Shown here: piece by piece, positions 59,142-64,000 of the stretch
How the letters are laid out: each line of letters begins with the position of its first letter
Numbering within the stretch: the first letter of the stretch is position 1
From: Micromonospora eburnea
Lineage (GTDB): Bacteria; Actinomycetota; Actinomycetes; Mycobacteriales; Micromonosporaceae
DNA: 64,000 nucleotides
Assembly: GCF_900090225.1 (NCBI RefSeq)
Contig: NZ_FMHY01000002.1
Coordinates: forward strand, 1,922,001 to 1,986,000
Direction: 5' to 3'
Translations under genes and position numbers: made by a program
The notes under the pieces: model-generated
The model's database searches: none
Told to the model about the DNA's origin: nothing
Seen by the model: only the letters and a program-made list of their open reading frames with translations

Positions 59142-59321
59142 CGCGGCGCACCTCCCTCAGCCGGTGGTGGTGGACCGCCGCGCGCGACGGGGAAGCGGGC
59201 CCGGGCGGGTGCCGCGGCGATATCCTCCGGTGGTCTCCTGAACGGCGGGTTCGCGGACGGGTGGTTCGGTGAGCTGGCTCACCTCCCACGCTCGATCTCA
59301 CACCCGTTACCGACCCCGCAC

Positions 59322-59338
59322 AAGGGCCGTCGGCCCTT
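59322..59338 (+). promoter_or_regulatory. Hairpin in the pgsA leader
   Basis: AAGGGCC-GTC-GGCCCTT, a perfect 7-bp stem with a 3-nt loop, 54 nt before pgsA. It could be an attenuator or the end of another transcript; there is no T tract. Confidence 0.4.
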
Positions 59339-59391
59339 CGAGCCGACCAGCCGTGCCGTCGTGCGCGTCGGGCCGTTATCGTGGGACCGCC

Positions 59392-60012
59392 ATGGCGAAG
59401 ATCTTCCAAGTAACGGCCCGGGCGGGCATGGCCCGCGTCGTGGAGCCGGTCGCGCGCGGTCTGCTCCGCGCCGGCGTGTCCCCCAACGCGGTCACCGTGA
59501 CCGGCACCGTCGGCGTGCTCGTCGGCGCGCTCGGCTTCGGCGCCCGCGGCCACCTGGTCGCCGGTGCGCTGATCGTCACGGTCTTCGCGCTCACCGACCT
59601 GCTCGACGGCACGATGGCCCGGATGAGTGGTGGTTCCACCCGGTTCGGCGCCTTCCTCGACTCGAGCATGGACCGGGTCGCCGACAGCGCCGTCTTCGGC
59701 GCGGTCGCGTACTGGTTGGCCACCGAGGGCAATCATGCCGGGGTGGCCGCCGCGCTGCTCTGCCTGGCCGCCGGCGGGCTGGTCTCCTACGTCAAGGCCC
59801 GCGCCGAGGGGCTGGGCATGACCTGCAAGGTGGGCATCGCCGAGCGCACCGAGCGGCTGCTGATCGTCGGGGTGGGCGGTCTGCTCACCGGCCTCGGCGT
59901 CGACCTGGCGTTGCCGATCGCGCTCTGGCTGCTCGCCGCCGTCTCGATCTTCACGGTCGGGCAGCGCATCGTCCACGTGTACCGGCAGGCGCAGCAGGTC
60001 GGCCACGAGTGA
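59392..60012 (+). CDS. pgsA: Phosphatidylinositol phosphate synthase (CDP-alcohol phosphatidyltransferase)
   Basis: A 206-aa multi-pass membrane enzyme that joins CDP-diacylglycerol and inositol phosphate, the first step of phosphatidylinositol synthesis in actinobacteria. The full signature D-x2-D-G-x2-A-R-x8-G-x3-D-x3-D is present (DLLDGTMARMSGGSTR...FLDSSMD). ATG 59392. The next gene overlaps its stop (GTGA). The order pgsA-patA-pimA matches the mycobacterial PIM operon. Confidence 0.95.
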   Translation: MAKIFQVTARAGMARVVEPVARGLLRAGVSPNAVTVTGTVGVLVGALGFGARGHLVAGALIVTVFALTDLLDGTMARMSGGSTRFGAFLDSSMDRVADSAVFGAVAYWLATEGNHAGVAAALLCLAAGGLVSYVKARAEGLGMTCKVGIAERTERLLIVGVGGLLTGLGVDLALPIALWLLAAVSIFTVGQRIVHVYRQAQQVGHE

Positions 60013-60944
60013 ACCTCACCGAGCTGGGCTACGCCGCCGGCTGGCGGCTGGCCCGCACCCTGCCCCGGCCGGTGGTCGCCGCCGCCTTCCGGGCGGGCGC
60101 CGACCGCGCGTACCGCCGGGGTGGCCGGGGTACGGCCCAGCTCCGGGCCAACCTGCGTCGGGTGGTCGGCCCGGACCTGCCCGAGGCGGAGCTGGACGAG
60201 CTGGTCCGGGCCGGCCTGCGGTCGTACGCCCGGTACTGGATGGAGGCGTTCCGGCTGCCGTCGCTGAGCCGCCAGGAGATCCTCGCCGGGTTCCGCCTCG
60301 ACGGCGCGGACAAGCTCGGCGCCGACGTGGCGTCCGGCCGGGGCGCGGTGATCGCGTTGCCGCACAGCGGCAACTGGGACGCGGCCGGCGCCTGGGTCGC
60401 GGCCACCGGCTGGCCGATCACCACGGTCGCCGAGCGGCTCAAGCCGGAGGCCGTCTACGAGCGTTTCCTCGCCTTCCGCCAGGGCCTGGGCATGGAGATC
60501 CTGCCCACCCACGGCGGCGAACGGCCGGCGTTCGAGGTGCTGGTCGACCGGCTCCAGGCGGGTACGGTGGTGCCGCTGCTCGCCGACCGGGACCTCTCCG
60601 CACGCGGCGTGGAGGTGGACTTCTTCGGCGGCCGGACCCGGATGCCGGCCGGCCCGGCGCTGCTGGCGATCCGGACCGGCGCGCCCCTCTACGTCACCAC
60701 GATGTGGTACGAGTCGGACATCGCGCGCGCCGCCCTCGACGGCCCGCTGGAGTTGCCCGACCCGAGCAGCGGCTCGCTGGAGGTCCGGGTTCGGGTGCTC
60801 ACCCAACGGATCGCCGACGGTCTGGCCGCGGGCATCGCCCGCCACCCGCAGGACTGGCACATGTTGCAACGGATGTGGCTGGACCAGCGGACCGGCGGCC
60901 CGGGCGCTGCGCCGCAGCCGCCGGCCACCACCGGGACGATCTGA
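60009..60944 (+). CDS. patA: Phosphatidylinositol mannoside acyltransferase
   Basis: A 311-aa LpxL/HtrB-like acyltransferase that adds a fatty acid to the mannose of PIM. The catalytic H-x4-D motif is in LPHSGNWDAAGAW, with PTHGGERPAFEVLVDRLQAG and the EVDFFGGRTRMPAGPALLAIRTGAPLYVT stretch. GTG 60009 overlaps pgsA by 4 nt. A mini-ORF and pimA follow. Confidence 0.94.
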   Translation: MNLTELGYAAGWRLARTLPRPVVAAAFRAGADRAYRRGGRGTAQLRANLRRVVGPDLPEAELDELVRAGLRSYARYWMEAFRLPSLSRQEILAGFRLDGADKLGADVASGRGAVIALPHSGNWDAAGAWVAATGWPITTVAERLKPEAVYERFLAFRQGLGMEILPTHGGERPAFEVLVDRLQAGTVVPLLADRDLSARGVEVDFFGGRTRMPAGPALLAIRTGAPLYVTTMWYESDIARAALDGPLELPDPSSGSLEVRVRVLTQRIADGLAAGIARHPQDWHMLQRMWLDQRTGGPGAAPQPPATTGTI

Positions 60945-60956
60945 GGAGGGCCGGCG

Positions 60957-61013
60957 ATGAGCGCGAGGAGTGCAGCGCAGCGGAGCCCCGCCGTCGCGAA
61001 CGAAGGGCACTGA
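60957..61013 (+). CDS. Mini-ORF upstream of pimA
   Basis: An 18-codon frame (MSARSAAQRSPAVANEGH) with a good ribosome site (GAGGAGGGCC) and a TGA 1 nt before the pimA ATG. It lies in a dispersed-looking element and resembles mini-ORFs 1 and 2 near 35.5 kb in Ser/Arg/Gln content. It could hand ribosomes to pimA. The peptide itself probably has no role. Confidence 0.35.
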   Translation: MSARSAAQRSPAVANEGH

Positions 61014-61014
61014 C

Positions 61015-62175
61015 ATGCGGATCGGCATCGTGTGCCCGTACTCCTTCGACGTGCCGGGCGGGGTGCAGAACCACGTCATGGACCTGGCCGAGGCGTTGAT
61101 CGGGCTGGGCCACCAGGTGAGCGTGCTCGCCCCGGCCGACGAGGACTCGCCGCTGCCGCCGTACGTGGTGGCCGCCGGGCGGGCGGTGCCGCTGCCGTAC
61201 AACGGCTCGGTGGCCCGGATCGCCTTCGGCCCGGTCTCCACCGCCCGGGTGCGGCGCTGGATCACCCGGGGCGACTTCGACGTGCTGCACGTGCACGAAC
61301 CGTTCACGCCGAGCCTGTCGATGCTGGCCGTGCTCTCCGCCCGCGGCCCGGTGGTGGCCACCTTCCACACGGCGATGACCCGTTCCCGGGTGCTCTCCGC
61401 GGCGCAGGGGATGCTCCAGATCGTGCTGGAGCGGATCACCGCCCGGATCGCGGTCAGCGCCCTGGCCCGCAAGGTGCAGGTGGAGCACATGGACGGCGGC
61501 GCGGTGGAGATCCCCAACGGGGTGGCGGTGGCGAGGTTCGCCGGCGTCGAGCCGTTGCCCGGTTGGCCGGGGGAGTGCGCGCCGGGCACCGGCGGGACGG
61601 TGGGCTTTTTGGGCCGGTTCACCGAGCCCCGGAAGGGTTTCCCGATCCTGCGGGACGCGTTCGTCGCGCTCGCCCCGCACCGTCCGGGGCTGCGCCTGCT
61701 GGTGGCCGGGCCGGGCGACCCGGGCGACCTGTACGGGCAGTTCCCGGCCGGGCTGCGGGACCGGGTCACCTTCCTCGGCATGGTCCCCGAGGCGGACAAA
61801 CCTCGCATGCTACGCAGCCTGCACCTGTACGTGGCACCCAACACCGGCGGGGAGTCCTTCGGGATGATCCTCACCGAGGCGCTCGCCGCCGGCACCACCG
61901 TGGTGGCCAGCGACCTCGACGCCTTCCGCCGGGTGCTGGACGGCGGGCGGGCCGGGCGGCTGTTCCCGACCGGCGACGCGGCGGCCCTGCGTACCGCCCT
62001 GGCCGAGCTGCTCGACGACGCGGACCGGCGGGCCGCGCTGACCGCCTGCGGCGACCAGGTGGTGGCCGGTTACGACTGGCCGGTGGTGGCCCGCCGGGTG
62101 CTGGAGGTGTACGCGGCGGCGATCGAGGCCACCGACGGTCGGGTCATGGACCAGGAATGGGTGGAACTGGGCTGA
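61015..62175 (+). CDS. pimA: Phosphatidylinositol alpha-mannosyltransferase (PimA)
   Basis: A 386-aa GT4 enzyme transferring mannose from GDP-mannose to phosphatidylinositol at the membrane. It has IVCPYSFDVPGGVQNHVMDLAEAL, VLHVHEPFTPSLSMLA, VGFLGRFTEPRKGFPIL, and the donor motif PNTGGESFGMILTEALAAGTTVVASD. The length and motifs match PimA. ATG 61015. It follows patA with a mini-ORF between. Confidence 0.95.
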   Translation: MRIGIVCPYSFDVPGGVQNHVMDLAEALIGLGHQVSVLAPADEDSPLPPYVVAAGRAVPLPYNGSVARIAFGPVSTARVRRWITRGDFDVLHVHEPFTPSLSMLAVLSARGPVVATFHTAMTRSRVLSAAQGMLQIVLERITARIAVSALARKVQVEHMDGGAVEIPNGVAVARFAGVEPLPGWPGECAPGTGGTVGFLGRFTEPRKGFPILRDAFVALAPHRPGLRLLVAGPGDPGDLYGQFPAGLRDRVTFLGMVPEADKPRMLRSLHLYVAPNTGGESFGMILTEALAAGTTVVASDLDAFRRVLDGGRAGRLFPTGDAAALRTALAELLDDADRRAALTACGDQVVAGYDWPVVARRVLEVYAAAIEATDGRVMDQEWVELG

Positions 62176-62257
62176 GCCGGGTGGCTGGCGAGGGCGGTGT
62201 GACCAGCGTGTCGGCCGGCGACCGGGCCGGCTCGGGCGGGAACGGAGCAGCACTACG

Positions 62258-62760
62258 ATGCCGGGCATGTGGTGGGTGGTGGGCGCGCTGGTGGTCGTCG
62301 GGCTTGTCTCGGCGTACCTCTTCTGGACGGCCAACCGGGTCGAACGGCTCCAGACCCGCGCGGAGTCGGCGGCCCGGGCGCTCGACGCCCATCTGCTGCG
62401 TCGCGCGGCGGCCGCCGCGGTGCTGGCCGAGAAGCGGTACGGCGTGGAGCTGTACGCGGCCGCGCGGATCGCCCTGGACGCCGTCCCCGAGGAGCGGGAG
62501 GCCGCCGAGAACGACCTCACCCGGCAGTTGCGCGCGGTCGAGCTGGACCCGGACGATCCCGCCTGCGAGGCGGTGATCGCGGCGAGCCGCCGGCTGGCGC
62601 TGGCCCGGCAGGTGCACACCGACCTGGTCCGGGATGCCCGGGCGGCCCGCCGCCGCCCCTGGTGCGCCTGTTGCGGATGGGGCGCCGGCACGATCTCCCC
62701 CGGTACTTCGACGTCGACGATCCGACCCTCAGCACCGCGGCGGACGCCCCTACCGGCTGA
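62258..62760 (+). pseudogene. Frameshifted membrane protein at the Rv2609c position
   Basis: From ATG 62258 a frame encodes a single-pass helix (WWVVGALVVVGLVSAYLFW) and a helical domain (VERLQTRAESAARALDAHLLRR...QVHTDLVRDARAARRRP) before turning into low-complexity sequence that runs on to 62905. The +1 frame in contrast continues LVRLLRMGRRHDLPRYFDVDDPTL to a stop at 62760, typical of the family end. One C missing in the CCCC run near 62654 would join them. It may be a real frameshift, a sequencing error or a translational shift. Confidence 0.6.
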
Positions 62761-62908
62761 TCCCCGCCGGCCGCCCGGCTGGCCCCAACCAGGGGTGAGG
62801 CCGACCACAGAGCAGGCCACCGGGGGTCTGATTGGCTGTCGGAACGGCGTTGACCCGGCCGTAGCATTTCCGCAGCCACCCCCCGAGCATGCCGAGGAGC
62901 GATGACCC

Positions 62909-63826
62909 GTGCCCGAATCCACCTCCCCGAACGCCAACGTCACCCCCGTCGTCGGCACCGCCCGCGTGAAGCGGGGGATGGCCGAGATGCTCAAGGGTGG
63001 CGTGATCATGGACGTGGTCACCCCTGAGCAGGCCAAGATCGCTGAGGATGCCGGCGCGGTCGCCGTGATGGCGCTGGAGCGGGTGCCCGCCGACATCCGC
63101 GCGCAGGGCGGCGTCTCCCGGATGAGCGACCCGGACATGATCGACGGCATCATCAACGCCGTCTCGATCCCGGTGATGGCCAAGGCCCGGATCGGCCACT
63201 TCGTCGAGGCGCAGGTCCTACAGTCGCTCGGCGTGGACTACGTCGACGAGTCCGAGGTGCTGACCCCGGCCGACTACGAGAACCACATCGACAAGTGGGC
63301 GTTCACCGTCCCGTTCGTCTGCGGCGCGACCAACCTGGGCGAGGCGCTGCGCCGGATCACCGAGGGCGCGGCCATGATCCGCTCGAAGGGCGAGGCCGGC
63401 ACCGGTGACGTCTCCAACGCCACCACCCACATGCGCAAGATCCGTAAGGAGATCCGCCGCCTCCAGTCGCTGCCGGCCGACGAGTTGTACGTCGCGGCCA
63501 AGGAGCTGCAGGCGCCGTACGAGCTGGTCAAGGAGATCGCCGAGACCGGCAAGCTGCCGGTGGTGCTCTTCACCGCGGGCGGCATCGCCACCCCGGCCGA
63601 CGCCGCCATGATGATGCAGCTCGGTGCCGAGGGCGTCTTCGTCGGCTCGGGCATCTTCAAGTCCGGCAACCCGGCCCAGCGCGCCGCCGCGATCGTGAAG
63701 GCCACCACCTTCCACGACGACCCCGACGTGCTGGCCAAGGTCTCCCGTGGCCTGGGCGAGGCGATGGTCGGCATCAACGTCGACGAGATCCCGGTCCCGC
63801 ACCGCCTGGCCGACCGCGGCTGGTGA
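62909..63826 (+). CDS. pdxS: Pyridoxal 5'-phosphate synthase subunit PdxS
   Basis: A 305-aa TIM-barrel lyase that builds pyridoxal phosphate from ribose 5-phosphate, glyceraldehyde 3-phosphate and ammonia. It has [51 protein letters not shown] (catalytic Lys), [13 protein letters not shown] and the phosphate loop [15 protein letters not shown] 62909 has GAGGAG upstream. It forms the PdxST complex with the pdxT product 74 nt downstream. Confidence 0.98.
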   Translation: MPESTSPNANVTPVVGTARVKRGMAEMLKGGVIMDVVTPEQAKIAEDAGAVAVMALERVPADIRAQGGVSRMSDPDMIDGIINAVSIPVMAKARIGHFVEAQVLQSLGVDYVDESEVLTPADYENHIDKWAFTVPFVCGATNLGEALRRITEGAAMIRSKGEAGTGDVSNATTHMRKIRKEIRRLQSLPADELYVAAKELQAPYELVKEIAETGKLPVVLFTAGGIATPADAAMMMQLGAEGVFVGSGIFKSGNPAQRAAAIVKATTFHDDPDVLAKVSRGLGEAMVGINVDEIPVPHRLADRGW

Positions 63827-63830
63827 CGTG

Positions 63831-63885
63831 AAAGGAGGGGCCCCTTCTTAACGCCTCGCGTAGAGCAGGGGCCCCCTGTTAACAC
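63831..63885 (+). repeat. GGGGCCCC double-palindrome element between pdxS and pdxT
   Basis: Two GGGGCCCC boxes (63837-63844 and 63868-63875) with TTAAC motifs after each (TTCTTAACGC and TGTTAACAC). The boxes can pair with each other or fold singly. Similar elements are scattered through Micromonospora genomes, as I remember. It sits inside the pdxST operon and may adjust downstream expression. Confidence 0.7.
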
Positions 63886-63900
63886 TTGAGAGGAGTGCAG

Positions 63901-64000
63901 GTGGCCGTACCCGTCATCGGGGTGCTCGCCCTGCAGGGGGACGTGCGCGAGCACGTCGCCGCCCTGGCCGGCGCGGGCGCGGAGGCTCGCCCGGTCCGCC
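63901..64000 (+). CDS. pdxT: Pyridoxal 5'-phosphate synthase glutaminase subunit PdxT (cut by window end)
   Basis: The first 33 codons (VAVPVIGVLALQGDVREHVA...) match the PdxT N-terminus (IGVLALQGDVxEH). PdxT supplies ammonia from glutamine to PdxS. GTG 63901 has GAGGAG upstream. The catalytic Cys-His-Glu triad lies beyond base 64000. Confidence 0.95.
   Translation, partial: MAVPVIGVLALQGDVREHVAALAGAGAEARPVR

Noticed and set aside
57699..60944. 1081-aa open frame on the plus strand
   Set aside because: Only its last 311 codons (patA) are real; the rest is antisense to EF-G2 and a shadow of pgsA.

Overview
The window is high-GC actinobacterial chromosome with GTG and TTG starts and pervasive 4-nt start/stop overlaps. 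The gene set points to Micromonosporaceae, most likely Micromonospora or a close relative: HTH/DUF397 pairs, DUF2795 and DUF6401-like proteins, an F420-type oxidoreductase, phosphatidylinositol mannoside genes, and the GGGGCCCC and GAGCGAGCG intergenic repeats. The genus call is inference from remembered family content, not from a search. No rRNA, tRNA, CRISPR array, integrase or transposase was seen.

Layout. 0-6 kb: a HAD phosphatase cut by the window edge, a GNAT acetyltransferase, a fragment of a chloramphenicol-phosphotransferase-like gene beside stacked hairpins, an SMR exporter, an HTH/DUF397 pair with two small divergent genes, and a secreted GH9 cellulase behind a perfect CebR/CelR operator. 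6-20 kb: a PP2C phosphatase, HrpB helicase, a SigB/SigF-type sigma factor, an acetoacetate decarboxylase-like protein, a MarR-pirin operon, a GH15-like enzyme, a phosphodiesterase, and a PAS-GAF-SpoIIE phosphatase with a kinase-like ATPase domain. 20-25 kb: small stress-type genes (MscS-like, DUF2795, SRPBCC, YihY/BrkB, ChaB), several with GTTT-N15/16-GGG promoter-like sequences.

25-38 kb: an aldehyde dehydrogenase and a CrtI-like FAD oxidoreductase, a Dpm1-like synthase, then the most notable locus, a tightly coupled operon for ADP-heptose synthesis and transfer. It encodes a GmhB-heptosyltransferase (GT9) fusion, two other glycosyltransferases, GmhA with a 36-bp coding tandem repeat, HldE, a classical SDR, a second GT9 enzyme and, overlapping the last gene, a topoisomerase IB. 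No HldD-type epimerase is present. Gram-positive bacteria lack LPS, so the heptose acceptor is unknown.

38-52 kb: an AraC regulator, an F420-type LLM oxidoreductase, a NagZ-like GH3 enzyme, a holin-like/DUF3618/DUF4235 membrane operon, a cold-shock gene, an aldo/keto reductase, a Tam-like methyltransferase, an adenosine (or aminodeoxyfutalosine) deaminase, a two-component system and an ADP-ribosylglycohydrolase. 52-64 kb: a GntR remnant, then a block whose order recalls the mycobacterial thrS-HIT-pgsA-patA-pimA-pdxS-pdxT region, here interrupted by EF-G2 and others. The gene between pimA and pdxS looks frameshifted.
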